Source: Halotia wernerae
GTDB taxonomy: Bacteria > Cyanobacteriota > Cyanobacteriia > Cyanobacteriales > Nostocaceae
Reading direction: 5' to 3'
DNA: 64,000 nucleotides
NCBI GenBank assembly: GCA_034931985.1
Contig: JAYGHB010000002.1
Coordinates: 98,017 to 162,016 of the forward strand
Of the stretch, positions 1 through 8,011 are shown in pieces. The stretch's first letter is position 1. The number at the start of each line of letters is the position of its first letter. The notes under the pieces were generated by a model. It did no database searches and was not told the DNA's origin. It worked only from the letters and a program-made list of their open reading frames with translations. Made by a program: the position numbers and the translations under genes.

Positions 1-507
1 GGGCTCGTCCATCAGCAGCAGCGGCGGATCGTGGATCAAGCCGCGCACGATGGCGCAACGCTGGCGCATGCCGCCCGACAATTCGCGCGGCATGCGGTCG
101 GTGAAGTCGCCAAGGCCCACTTTGCCGAGCAGCCGGAGCGCTTCGTCGCGATACTTCGCGGGGTCGAGATCGCGCAGTTCGAGCTGAACCAGCACGTTGT
201 CGAGCACGTTGCGCCAGTCGAGCAGCACGGGCGATTGGAAAACGATGCCGATTTCGGTCTGCGGGCCGGTCACGTCGCGCCCCGCCACCTTCACGTTGCC
301 CGAACTGTTGCGCAGCAGCCCGGCGACGATGCGCAGCAACGTGCTTTTGCCGCAGCCCGAAGGCCCGACGATCGCGACGAACTCGCCCGCCGCGATCGTC
401 AGGTCGATATGTTCGATCGCGTGCGTGACCATGTCTGCGCGCCGGAAGACATGCGCCACGCCCGCGATATCGACGGACGAACCTACCTTGTCGTGATCGT
501 TACGCAC
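1..507 (-). CDS. ABC transporter ATP-binding protein, NitT/TauT (SsuB/TauB) type, cut by the window's left edge
   Basis: This is the ATPase that would power a nitrate/sulfonate/taurine-type importer. The visible N-terminal 169 residues contain the Walker A motif GPSGCGKST, a Q-loop, the signature LSGGMRQR and the start of Walker B (LLLMDEP), in the right order and spacing. The C-terminus lies outside the window. The chosen start is a GTG at 507 that overlaps the stop of the binding-protein gene (GTGCGTAA). The internal ATG at 432 would remove conserved N-terminal residues. It is the last visible gene of an operon with a permease and a binding protein. The substrate cannot be read from the sequence. 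Confidence 0.9.
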   Translation of the reverse strand, partial: MRNDHDKVGSSVDIAGVAHVFRRADMVTHAIEHIDLTIAAGEFVAIVGPSGCGKSTLLRIVAGLLRNSSGNVKVAGRDVTGPQTEIGIVFQSPVLLDWRNVLDNVLVQLELRDLDPAKYRDEALRLLGKVGLGDFTDRMPRELSGGMRQRCAIVRGLIHDPPLLLMDEP

Positions 508-1486
508 TCGGGATGAACTCGTTGGTGTGGAACGTGGTCCAGGGCTGGTTCGTCTGCAGCTCGCGATACTGCTTCAGCAGGTCGATCGTCTGTTCCCAAT
601 CCTTCTGCGCGCCGAAACCGATGCGGCCCTTCGAATTCGCCGAATCGAGCAGTTCGAAGTCGACGAGCATCTGGTCGAGCGTCGAGGCGGCATTGAGGTC
701 GGGCTTGACCTTCAATGCGGCTTCGACCGCGGCCTTCGGGTTCTTCTTCGACTCCTCCCACGAACGCACGCTGGCGCGCACGAAACGGCGGACCATGTCG
801 GGCTTGTCGCGGATCGTCGAAAGCTGCGTGAGGATCGTCATGCCGACGATGTTGGCGCCGTGGTCGGCATAGCGCAGCGCGTGCGGCTCGTGCCCTTGGT
901 ACTTGATCAGGAAGTATTGATCGTCGGCGCCGCCGAGCAGCGCGTCGGCGCGTTTTTCCAGCACCGCCGCGACCTTGGCCGCCGGATCGACCTGGACGAA
1001 GCGGATCTTGCTCATATCCAGCTTGTTGTGCGCGGCGAGCGCGCGGAACAATTGGCCCAGCGGATCGCCCGGCGATACGGCCAGCGATTTGCCTTCCAGA
1101 TCCTGCGGTTTGCGGATTCCGGCCGAGGCGAGCGACACGACCGAGAAGCCGGTCGAGTTGAGCAGCGACATGACCGACTTGATTTCCGCCCCGCGCGCGG
1201 CGAGGCCGATCAGGCTGGATGAATCAGCCATGCCGAACGTGTCGGAGCCGGCGGCGACGACCTGCACCGTGTTGGCCGAGCCGCGGCCTTCGTTCAGCGT
1301 GATGTCGATGCCCGCGTCGCGGAAGGCGCCGATGTCGCGGCCGTAATAGAACGGCACGTGCAGACCGCCGAGATACCAGTTGAAGCGCAGCGATACGGCG
1401 TCGCGCGCTTGCGCGATGGCCGGCGCGTAGGCGGCGGCGGCGAGGGCGAGGGCCCCCATGCCGAATTTGCGGCGTGTGATCTTCAT
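500..1486 (-). CDS. ABC transporter substrate-binding protein (NMT1/SsuA-like), Tat-type signal
   Basis: A periplasmic binding protein of about 328 residues for the importer encoded on both sides of it. The start is the ATG at 1486, because it has a GGGAGA ribosome site just upstream and gives a signal peptide beginning MKITRRKFGMG. The twin arginine followed by a hydrophobic stretch ending in AIAQA suggests Tat export. An upstream in-frame start at 1540 adds 18 hydrophilic residues and hides the signal. The body matches the NMT1/ThiY/SsuA fold class, with a GRGSAN segment early and a KPQDLEGK segment mid-protein. Ligand unknown: relatives bind pyrimidines, sulfonates or aromatic acids. Confidence 0.88.
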   Translation of the reverse strand: MKITRRKFGMGALALAAAAYAPAIAQARDAVSLRFNWYLGGLHVPFYYGRDIGAFRDAGIDITLNEGRGSANTVQVVAAGSDTFGMADSSSLIGLAARGAEIKSVMSLLNSTGFSVVSLASAGIRKPQDLEGKSLAVSPGDPLGQLFRALAAHNKLDMSKIRFVQVDPAAKVAAVLEKRADALLGGADDQYFLIKYQGHEPHALRYADHGANIVGMTILTQLSTIRDKPDMVRRFVRASVRSWEESKKNPKAAVEAALKVKPDLNAASTLDQMLVDFELLDSANSKGRIGFGAQKDWEQTIDLLKQYRELQTNQPWTTFHTNEFIPSA

Positions 1487-1536
1487 GGCGTTGTCTCCCT
1501 TTTGTTTTGTTCGTTGGTTTTGGCCGTTGTTTTCGT

Positions 1537-2325
1537 TCAAGCGCCGGTCACGCCCGCGGGCCGTTGCGAGACGTGCCAGGGGATAGTGAGCCGTTCGATC
1601 AATTCGACGGCGTAGTAAACGGCGAGGCCGATGACGCTGAGGATGATGATGATCGCGAAGACCATCGCCGTTTCGAACTGCCCGTTATACTGGAGCAGCA
1701 GATAGCCGAGGCCCCGGTCGGCGGCGACGAATTCGGCGACGATCGCCGCCGTGGCCGACAACGCGGCGCCCACCTTCAAGCCGGTGAAGATGTCGGGCAA
1801 CGCCTGCGGCAATTGGATCGTGCGGAACAGCTTCCATTCCGACGCCCCCGTGGTGCTTGCGAAATCGGCGATTTCCGGATCGACCGACTTGAAGCCCGCC
1901 ACACTCGCCACCACGATCGGGAAGAAGCACAGCAGGAAAACGATGATCACCTTCGGCGCGAAGCCGAATCCGAGCCAAATGATGAACAGGGGTGCTATCG
2001 CGATCTTCGGGATGATCTGCAGGAAGACCACGACCGGATAGATCGATTGCTCGACGAAGCGGCTGCGCGCGACGACCAATGCCAGCGGCACGCTGACGAC
2101 GATCGACAGCAGATAGCCCGCGAGCAATTGGCGCGACGTGACATAGGCCGCGTCCATCACGGCGGGCGCACGCTTCAGGAATTCGACCCAGACTCTCGTC
2201 GGCGGCGGTAGCAGATATTCCTTGATGCCGAAGAGCTTCACGCCGAATTCCCACAGCAGAAGCAGGATCGCGAAGACGATCAGGGGGCCCGCGCGCCGCT
2301 TCGTCCAATCGAGAAGGGCGGTCAT
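1537..2325 (-). CDS. ABC transporter permease, NitT/TauT (SsuC/TauC) family
   Basis: A 262-residue inner-membrane permease with about six hydrophobic segments. The cytoplasmic EAA loop that contacts the ATPase is visible near residue 165 (ASEWKLFRTIQLPQALPDIF). It overlaps the preceding cupin gene by four bases (ATGA), so the two are probably translationally coupled. A gap of about 50 bases separates it from the binding-protein gene, which has its own ribosome site. Length and topology are normal for the BPD_transp_1 family. Confidence 0.93.
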   Translation of the reverse strand: MTALLDWTKRRAGPLIVFAILLLLWEFGVKLFGIKEYLLPPPTRVWVEFLKRAPAVMDAAYVTSRQLLAGYLLSIVVSVPLALVVARSRFVEQSIYPVVVFLQIIPKIAIAPLFIIWLGFGFAPKVIIVFLLCFFPIVVASVAGFKSVDPEIADFASTTGASEWKLFRTIQLPQALPDIFTGLKVGAALSATAAIVAEFVAADRGLGYLLLQYNGQFETAMVFAIIIILSVIGLAVYYAVELIERLTIPWHVSQRPAGVTGA

Positions 2326-2774
2326 TGCGCCTCCGCTTTCGGCAGGTCAAACGTGCCGAACTCGGCGGGTGTGTTGATCTCGATGAGCTCGAGATCGTCC
2401 GAACGCGCCAGCACGTTATGCGCGACACCGGCGGGCTGCGACAGGCAATCGCCCGCGCGCACCGTGATCTTGCCGTCGCGGCCGCGATAGCCGAACTCGA
2501 TCCAACCCCTCATTACGAACACGAAATGGCCGGTCATGTCGTGCCAATGCCAGCCGGTCTCTCCCGGAAACGGTTTGATCGCGCGTATGTGCTTCGCGCC
2601 GATCTTGCCGCCGCTGGCGGCGGCCAAGCCCAGATCGCGATATTCGACGTCGGCGCGCGGACCGTCGCGCGTGAAGGGCGCGTCGGCGGAAACAAGGGCG
2701 AGTTTGCTCAACGCCTCGGCGAAGGGCAGCGGACCGGCATAGGCCGGCCCCGTGGCGGGGGCGTCAGACGGCAT
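2322..2774 (-). CDS. cupin-domain protein
   Basis: A 150-residue single cupin. The two cupin motifs are visible: G-W-H-W-H in motif 1 (ETGWHWHDMTGHFVFVMRG) and G-D-C-L-S-Q-P-A-G-V-A-H in motif 2. The histidines could bind a metal. The start at 2774 (MPSDAP) overlaps the end of the IclR regulator gene by 11 bases. An upstream in-frame start at 2816 adds an arginine-rich stretch and is less likely. It sits between the regulator and the transporter genes. It may be a small dioxygenase, an isomerase or a ligand sensor for the imported compound; the sequence does not decide which. Confidence 0.8.
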   Translation of the reverse strand: MPSDAPATGPAYAGPLPFAEALSKLALVSADAPFTRDGPRADVEYRDLGLAAASGGKIGAKHIRAIKPFPGETGWHWHDMTGHFVFVMRGWIEFGYRGRDGKITVRAGDCLSQPAGVAHNVLARSDDLELIEINTPAEFGTFDLPKAEAQ

Positions 2775-3633
2775 CGGCAAGCTCCGGCGGCAGGGCGGCG
2801 GGCGAGCGGCCGACAAGGCCGGCGCGCAAGGGCCAGATGGCGGAAAGTTCTTGGGCGGCGGCGGCGAGGGTGCGCGCGAATTCGGCGCGCCGCTCGGCCG
2901 GGAAGCGGCTGATGGGGCCGGCGAGGCTCAACGTGCCCGCGACCGGCGCATCCGGTTGCGGCGAGACGCGGTAGGTGACGGCAACGGCGGCCGTGCCCAG
3001 CTCCGCCTCCTCCAACGCCAGGCCGTAGCCGCGCGCGCGGGTTTCGCGCAGCTTCGCTTTGAGGGCGTCGACCGTGCGCACGACATGGGGGCCGAACAGC
3101 GCGGCGCGCGGGAAACCGGCGGCGGTGACGATGCGGACCGCGTCCTTCTCCGGCAGCGTCGACAGCCACGCCGCCCCCACGGCGGTCGGGTGCAGAGCGG
3201 CGAGGAACCCGGTATCGGGGTCGTAGCGCAACCCATGGCGCGCACCCTGGGCCTTCGCGACCCAGATCAAGCGTTCGTTATCGACGATGGTGAGGCGCGC
3301 AAGCTCGCCGCTGTCGCGCGCGAGTTTGTCGAGGATGGGTTGCGCCACGTCGTTGATGCCCAACCCCGCATATTGGCGCAGTCCCATCAGGCCGAGCTTC
3401 ATCGTCAATGCGTAGTCGGCGGTGTTCGCGTGCTGCTGGACGAAGCCTTTTTCGATCAGCATCGCCAGCAGCCGATGGACCGCGCTTTTGGGCAGTTTCA
3501 AACGCTCGCCGATATCGGTGATCGACAAGCCGGCGGAATTGGCCGCCAGCAATTCGAGAATATCGAGCGTACGGCGCGCGGCGGATTTGCCGCCGGCCGT
3601 CTTGTCGCCCTCCGTTTTGCGTGCGCGCGCCAA
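2764..3633 (-). CDS. IclR-family transcriptional regulator
   Basis: A 289-residue regulator with an N-terminal winged helix-turn-helix (residues about 18-75, including LKLPKSAVHRLLAMLIEKGF) and a C-terminal IclR effector-binding domain. The family usually binds a small aromatic or organic acid. It is the first gene of the cupin-permease-binding-protein-ATPase operon and probably controls it. A perfect 13-base inverted repeat lies 33 bases upstream of its start and is a likely operator. The C-terminal end (PPELADAV) overlaps the cupin gene. Confidence 0.92.
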   Translation of the reverse strand: MARARKTEGDKTAGGKSAARRTLDILELLAANSAGLSITDIGERLKLPKSAVHRLLAMLIEKGFVQQHANTADYALTMKLGLMGLRQYAGLGINDVAQPILDKLARDSGELARLTIVDNERLIWVAKAQGARHGLRYDPDTGFLAALHPTAVGAAWLSTLPEKDAVRIVTAAGFPRAALFGPHVVRTVDALKAKLRETRARGYGLALEEAELGTAAVAVTYRVSPQPDAPVAGTLSLAGPISRFPAERRAEFARTLAAAAQELSAIWPLRAGLVGRSPAALPPELADAV

Positions 3634-3665
3634 AAGCTTTCCCCGTGCCGCTTCCGTTATAAATC

Positions 3666-3678
3666 GGAACGTGGTTCC
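3666..3678. promoter_or_regulatory. candidate IclR operator, perfect GGAAC-N3-GTTCC inverted repeat
   Basis: GGAACGTGGTTCC is a perfect inverted repeat with 5-base arms. It lies in the divergent region between the IclR gene (start 3633) and the DUF3750-like gene (start 3756). IclR-type regulators bind short palindromes near their own promoters, so autoregulation is plausible. Inferred from position and symmetry only. Confidence 0.5.
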
Positions 3679-3755
3679 AGTTTGTGCAGGACCGGAATTG
3701 GAGTCAAGCCGGACTCTTGCGCCGGGGATGCGTTTTGTACGCCGTTCGGGGTAGA

Positions 3756-4535
3756 ATGATCCGCATGCGCCCCCTCCGCATTCTCCGTACCGTTTTGCTC
3801 GTTTTGGCTGTGCTTCTCGCCGGACCCGGGATCACCGCACTGTCGCGCGCGTCCGACAACAACGATTGGCGGCGCGCAAGCCGCGAAGCGATGGGCTTGG
3901 CGCCCGATCCCGCCGTGGCACGCCAGGCGATGATCCGCGTCTATGGCGCGCGCACGCGCGGCTGGCGCGGGGCGTTCGGCGTCCATACCTGGGTCGCGAT
4001 GAAGCCCGAAAACGCGGCGGCGTGGACGACCTACGAGATCGTCGGCTGGCGCTCGCGTTGGGGCGGCGACGGGCTGGCGGTGTCGCAAGGTGCCCCTGAC
4101 CGGCGCTGGTTCGGCGCCGAGCCCGAGCTTTACGCGCATCTCGAAGGACCGGGCACGCAGGAAGCGATCCAGCGCGCGGTCGCGGCGGCCGAGGCCTATC
4201 CCTATCGCAACGAATACGGCCTGTGGCCGGGGCCGAATTCGAATACCTTCACCGCGATGGTCGCGCGCGCCGTGCCCGAGCTGCGCCTCGATCTGCCGCC
4301 CACGGCGATCGGCAAGGATTATCTCGGCGGCATGACGCTTGCGGCGCCGGCGCTGTCGGGAACGGGCGTGCAATTCTCGCTGTTCGGCTTGCTCGGCCTC
4401 GTCGTCGCGGCCGAAGAAGGCGTCGAGTTCAACGTTGCGGGCTTGACCTTCGGCATCGATCCGCTGGGCCTGGGCGTCAAGCTCCCGGGTATTGGCCGCA
4501 TCGGGCCCGCGCAGGATCCCGCGCGGAATTTCTAG
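3756..4535 (+). CDS. DUF3750-like protein with N-terminal membrane anchor
   Basis: A protein of about 259 residues. The N-terminus (MIRMRPLRILRTVLLVLAVL) is a signal anchor or signal peptide. The body has the segment ARTRGWRGAFGVHTWVAMK, which I recognise from memory as typical of DUF3750, a family without assigned function. A later stretch (PYRNEYGLWPGPNSNTF) and a glycine-rich C-terminal half are also present. I start it at the ATG at 3756; ATG 3765 is an alternative. It is divergent from the IclR gene and convergent with the ATPase gene that ends at 4539. No functional link to either operon is evident. Confidence 0.72.
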   Translation: MIRMRPLRILRTVLLVLAVLLAGPGITALSRASDNNDWRRASREAMGLAPDPAVARQAMIRVYGARTRGWRGAFGVHTWVAMKPENAAAWTTYEIVGWRSRWGGDGLAVSQGAPDRRWFGAEPELYAHLEGPGTQEAIQRAVAAAEAYPYRNEYGLWPGPNSNTFTAMVARAVPELRLDLPPTAIGKDYLGGMTLAAPALSGTGVQFSLFGLLGLVVAAEEGVEFNVAGLTFGIDPLGLGVKLPGIGRIGPAQDPARNF

Positions 4536-4538
4536 CTT

Positions 4539-5360
4539 TCAGTGTTCCTCGACGCCCGCCGGATTGGCGGCCATGGCGTCGTCGAGCAGTTCCGACACAC
4601 GCCGGCAGGCATCGTTGTAGGGCTGCGAGGTTCGGAACGCGGTGCCGCGCGGATAGCCCGCATCGACGCCAAGCTCGCCGACGATGCGCCCCGGACGCGC
4701 CGCCATCACCACGATGCGCGTCGAAAGATAGACGCTTTCGTAGACCGAGTGGGTGACGAACACGACGGTCCAGCGCTGCTTGTTCCAAAGCTCCAGCAGA
4801 TCGTTGTTGAGCTTGAAGCGCGTGATTTCGTCCAGCGCCGCGAACGGCTCGTCCATCAGCAGCACTTTGGGCCGCATGACGAGCGCGCGCGCGATCGACA
4901 CGCGCATCTTCATGCCGCCCGACAATTCGCGCGGGTAGGACTTCGCGAAACGTTCCAGCCCGACCATCTTCAGCGCTTCGGCGACGCGATCGGGCACTTC
5001 GCCTTTCGGCCGGTCCTTCAGCGTGAAGGGCAAGGCGACGTTGTCGAAGACCGTCGCCCAGGGCATCAGCGTCGGCTCCTGGAACACGAAGCCGATCTCG
5101 CGCTCGGGCTTGCCCGAGGAATCGTACATCGCCGTCGGCCATTCGATTTCGCCTTCGCTGGCTTCGCCCAACCCCGCGATCATGCGTAGCGCCGTCGACT
5201 TGCCGCAGCCCGAAGGCCCCAGCAAGGAGATGAACTCGCCCGGATGGATATCGAGATCGAGGCCGCGGATCGCTTCGGTCCCGTTGGAGAAAACCTTGCG
5301 AATGCCTTTGAGGCGCACGAGCGGGCGGGCGGGAATGGGCGAACCGTCGGCCATGGTCAT
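4539..5360 (-). CDS. ABC transporter ATP-binding protein, NitT/TauT type
   Basis: A 273-residue ATPase with Walker A GPSGCGKST (residues 48-56), Q-loop FQEPTLMPW, signature LSGGMKMR, Walker B VLLMDEP and H-loop VTHS, so it should be catalytically competent. The ATG at 5360 overlaps the creatininase stop by four bases; ATG 5354 is the alternative start. It is the last gene of the second ABC operon, with a permease, a binding protein, two Rieske oxygenases and a creatininase-family enzyme. It probably drives uptake of the compound that these enzymes degrade. Confidence 0.93.
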   Translation of the reverse strand: MTMADGSPIPARPLVRLKGIRKVFSNGTEAIRGLDLDIHPGEFISLLGPSGCGKSTALRMIAGLGEASEGEIEWPTAMYDSSGKPEREIGFVFQEPTLMPWATVFDNVALPFTLKDRPKGEVPDRVAEALKMVGLERFAKSYPRELSGGMKMRVSIARALVMRPKVLLMDEPFAALDEITRFKLNNDLLELWNKQRWTVVFVTHSVYESVYLSTRIVVMAARPGRIVGELGVDAGYPRGTAFRTSQPYNDACRRVSELLDDAMAANPAGVEEH

Positions 5361-6172
5361 GCGCCGTACTTCTTGAGGTTGGCGAGCGGATAGCGATGGA
5401 CTTCCGCGAGCAGGCGATTGAAGCCGGCGGCGGCGTGATCGATGCACGCAAGCCCACGCGCCGCGTCGGCGTCCTTGGCGTTGCCGCAAGCGCCGGCGGG
5501 ATTGAGGTCCTGGGTCTGCCAGCCGAAGCCGATGCGCCCTTCCGGCATCAGGAATTCGTATTCCTTCTCCATGGCCACGGAGACCGAAACGAAATCGGCG
5601 GCGTGTTCCATCCGCACGAGGTCGGGACGGCTGGCGAGCATCATCGACGTTTCGACCGAGCCGCCATGGATGCCGTGGGTGAGTTCGAGTTCGGGGAACA
5701 ACCCGTCGGGCACGCCGAAGGAGAATGTCGCGCAGGTGACGACGAACATGTCGAGCCGCACGCGCAGATCGCGCGCCACGATATCCTGCACCTGCGGCTG
5801 GCCGCCATGCGAGTTGACGATGACGAGTTTGCGGATCCCGGCGCGGTGCACGCATTCGCCGAGTTCGGTCCACATCCGGATCAGCGTTTCGGCCGAAAAC
5901 GATAATGTGCCCGGAAAGGCGAGATGCTCGTTCGATTTGCCGACCGGCATCGCGGGCAACACGGTCACCGGCAGATCGGCGGGCAGCGTTTCGACCGCGC
6001 GCGCGACGACGGCTTCGTTGAGGCACGCGTCGACATAGACCGGCAGATGCGGCCCGTGCTGTTCGATGGCCGCGACCGGCAGCACCGCGATCGTATCCTT
6101 CGGCAGCCGCGCGAATTCGGCGGTCGTCATGTCGCGCCACCAGCGGCGCGGCAGTCGGGGGGGCGTCGTCAT
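5357..6172 (-). CDS. creatininase-family amidohydrolase
   Basis: A 271-residue metal-dependent hydrolase. The family metal-site pattern is visible: IEQHGPHLPVYVD near residues 36-48 (Glu37, His39, Asp48), then SNEHLAFPGT, NSHGGQ near residue 120 and HGIHGGSVETS. Members cleave cyclic amides or N-formyl groups (creatinine, FAPy, mycofactocin-type peptides). Placement inside an ABC and Rieske-oxygenase operon suggests it opens or deamidates a nitrogen-containing ring or side chain, but the substrate is unknown. It overlaps the ATPase gene by four bases and starts 6 bases after the permease gene. Confidence 0.88.
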   Translation of the reverse strand: MTTPPRLPRRWWRDMTTAEFARLPKDTIAVLPVAAIEQHGPHLPVYVDACLNEAVVARAVETLPADLPVTVLPAMPVGKSNEHLAFPGTLSFSAETLIRMWTELGECVHRAGIRKLVIVNSHGGQPQVQDIVARDLRVRLDMFVVTCATFSFGVPDGLFPELELTHGIHGGSVETSMMLASRPDLVRMEHAADFVSVSVAMEKEYEFLMPEGRIGFGWQTQDLNPAGACGNAKDADAARGLACIDHAAAGFNRLLAEVHRYPLANLKKYGA

Positions 6173-6177
6173 GTCGA

Positions 6178-6978
6178 TCAATTCTCGCGTTTCACTTCGC
6201 TCTCGTGCCAGCGATGCAGCAGCGCCCATTGCAGCCACATCGTGGCGTAGAACAGCACGATGCCGAAGGCCGACAGCATCAGCAGGGCCGCGAACATGCG
6301 CGGCACGTTCAGCATGTTGCCGCTTTCGATGATGCGCCAAGCGAGACCCGTGGCCGAGCCCGAGCCCGCCGCGAACTCCGCGACGACCGCACCGATCAAC
6401 GCGAGGCCGCTGGAGACGCGCACGCCGCCCAGGATATAGGGCAGGGCGGACGGAAGCTGGAGATAGCGGAACTTCTTCCATCCCGAGGCGCCGTAGAGAT
6501 CGAACAGATTCTTGAGCCCGTGATCGGCAGAACTGAGCCCGATCGTGGTGTTCGACAGGATCGGGAAGAACGCGACGATCCAGGCGAGGATCAGCAAAGC
6601 GAGCCACAGCCGGTCGAGCCCGACCCAGATGATGATGAGCGGCGCGATGGCGACGACGGGCGTCACCTGCAACACGACCGCATAGGGCCATAGCGTGCGC
6701 TCGATCGTGCGGTTGAGCGTGAACAACACGCCCAGCGTCATGCCGGTGACGACGGCGGCGAGGAAGGCGACAACCGTGACGCGCGTGGTGAACCACAACG
6801 ACCCCAGCAGCGACGGCCCATCCGACCAGAACGCCATCGCGATCAGGCTGGGCGCGGGCAGCACGAATTTGGGAATCTTCCAGGCCGCGACCGACCATTC
6901 CCAGAAGGCGATGAAGGCGATTCCCGCCGCGAGCGGCAGTATCCAGCGCGAGTGATTCGACCAGAGTGCCCCGATCAC
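6178..6978 (-). CDS. ABC transporter permease, NitT/TauT family
   Basis: A 266-residue membrane permease with about six hydrophobic segments and an EAA loop (GASGWKKFRYLQLPSALPYI). The start is a GTG at 6978 that overlaps the Rieske gene's stop as GTGA. The open frame continues far upstream with no membrane character, so a longer protein is not credible. It pairs with the ATPase at 4539 and the binding protein at 9084. It is diverged from the permease of the first operon. Confidence 0.9.
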   Translation of the reverse strand: MIGALWSNHSRWILPLAAGIAFIAFWEWSVAAWKIPKFVLPAPSLIAMAFWSDGPSLLGSLWFTTRVTVVAFLAAVVTGMTLGVLFTLNRTIERTLWPYAVVLQVTPVVAIAPLIIIWVGLDRLWLALLILAWIVAFFPILSNTTIGLSSADHGLKNLFDLYGASGWKKFRYLQLPSALPYILGGVRVSSGLALIGAVVAEFAAGSGSATGLAWRIIESGNMLNVPRMFAALLMLSAFGIVLFYATMWLQWALLHRWHESEVKREN

Positions 6979-8006
6979 GCCGGCACCGCGCGCGATTCCG
7001 TTTCGCCATGCGCTTCCAGCAATTCGCGCAAACGCCGGCGCATGACCAAGCCCGGCTTGTCGGACGGCATGTGGAATTCCTCGCCGTCGACGACCGCGAG
7101 CGGCACGTCCGGGCTGCAGCCTTCCAGGATAAGCTTGTCCTCGTTCACGATCTTGCGATCGAAGGCGATGACCTGTTCGGTCGAGACGTCGGCTTCCGTG
7201 TCGTTGCGGAAGCAGAACTGGATCACCATCGTGCGCGCATCCTCCATCGGCGTCGCGGCCGTGACGATGGTGTGGCGAAGTCCGTTCGGATACGTAATCC
7301 CAAGGCGCCGCGCGAAGGGCATGAACCACGTATTGGTGCGCCGGCGCGTGGTGGTGCCTTCGGCGATCTTCAAGGCGTCGGCGGAATCGTCGCCGCGCAC
7401 GTCGACTTCGCTTTCGACGTAATAGTCGAAGCCGTTCGCATGTTCGGTGACGACCGGCATTTGCTCGGGCAAAGGCCGCGATGTGCTGCCGAACGTACCG
7501 CGATGGACGAAGGCGGGGTGCGCCACGTCGAAGGAATTCTCCATCAAGCGCAGCGCGCCGATTTTCCATTCCTCGTAGAATTGATCGACGCGGCGGAATC
7601 CCGGCTCGTTCGCCTCGGGAATCTCGGGTAGCGGCGTCAACGGTTCGCCCAGCGCCACCCAAATATGGCCGTAGCGTTCCTCGACGCGATAGCCTTCGAC
7701 TCCGATCTTGCCCGTCGCGGTCTGGTTGTCGCGCTGGGGAATGCGCACGCATTTGCCCGAGCAGTCAAACGTCCAGCCGTGATAGCCGCAGACGAGATCG
7801 CCCGTCTCGTCGAGATAGCCGAGCGAAAGCTTGGCCGAGCGATGCGGGCAGCGATCGGCGATGGCGGCGAGGGTGCCGTCCGGCTTGCGCCAAACGACGA
7901 TATCCTCGCCGAGCAGGCGGAAGGGCTTCTGGCCGTCGTCGAGATGCGAGGCGCGGAATACCGGATACCAGAAGCGGCGAAGGATCGGCTGACGAGTCGG
8001 CAGCAT
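6975..8006 (-). CDS. Rieske non-heme iron oxygenase, alpha subunit (downstream copy)
   Basis: A 343-residue aromatic-ring hydroxylase or O-/N-demethylase-type oxygenase. The Rieske [2Fe-2S] ligands are C53-x-H55 and C73-x2-H76 (CPHRSAKL and CGYHGW). The mononuclear iron site is D160, H163 and H168 within NSFDVAHPAFVH. The length fits the short VanA/TsaM/DdmC-like group. It lies 5 bases after a second, paralogous oxygenase gene. No ferredoxin or reductase gene is in the operon, so electrons must come from elsewhere in the genome. The substrate is unknown; the neighbouring importer probably brings it in. Confidence 0.92.
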   Translation of the reverse strand: MLPTRQPILRRFWYPVFRASHLDDGQKPFRLLGEDIVVWRKPDGTLAAIADRCPHRSAKLSLGYLDETGDLVCGYHGWTFDCSGKCVRIPQRDNQTATGKIGVEGYRVEERYGHIWVALGEPLTPLPEIPEANEPGFRRVDQFYEEWKIGALRLMENSFDVAHPAFVHRGTFGSTSRPLPEQMPVVTEHANGFDYYVESEVDVRGDDSADALKIAEGTTTRRRTNTWFMPFARRLGITYPNGLRHTIVTAATPMEDARTMVIQFCFRNDTEADVSTEQVIAFDRKIVNEDKLILEGCSPDVPLAVVDGEEFHMPSDKPGLVMRRRLRELLEAHGETESRAVPA

Positions 8007-8011
8007 ATTGC

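Noticed and set aside
527..1222. Plus-strand reading frame opposite the binding-protein gene
   Set aside because: It is the antisense shadow of a clear binding protein and has an Arg/His-rich composition with no domain.
6979..7752. N-terminal extension of the permease through the Rieske gene
   Set aside because: Basic, non-membrane sequence that is the alternate frame of the oxygenase.
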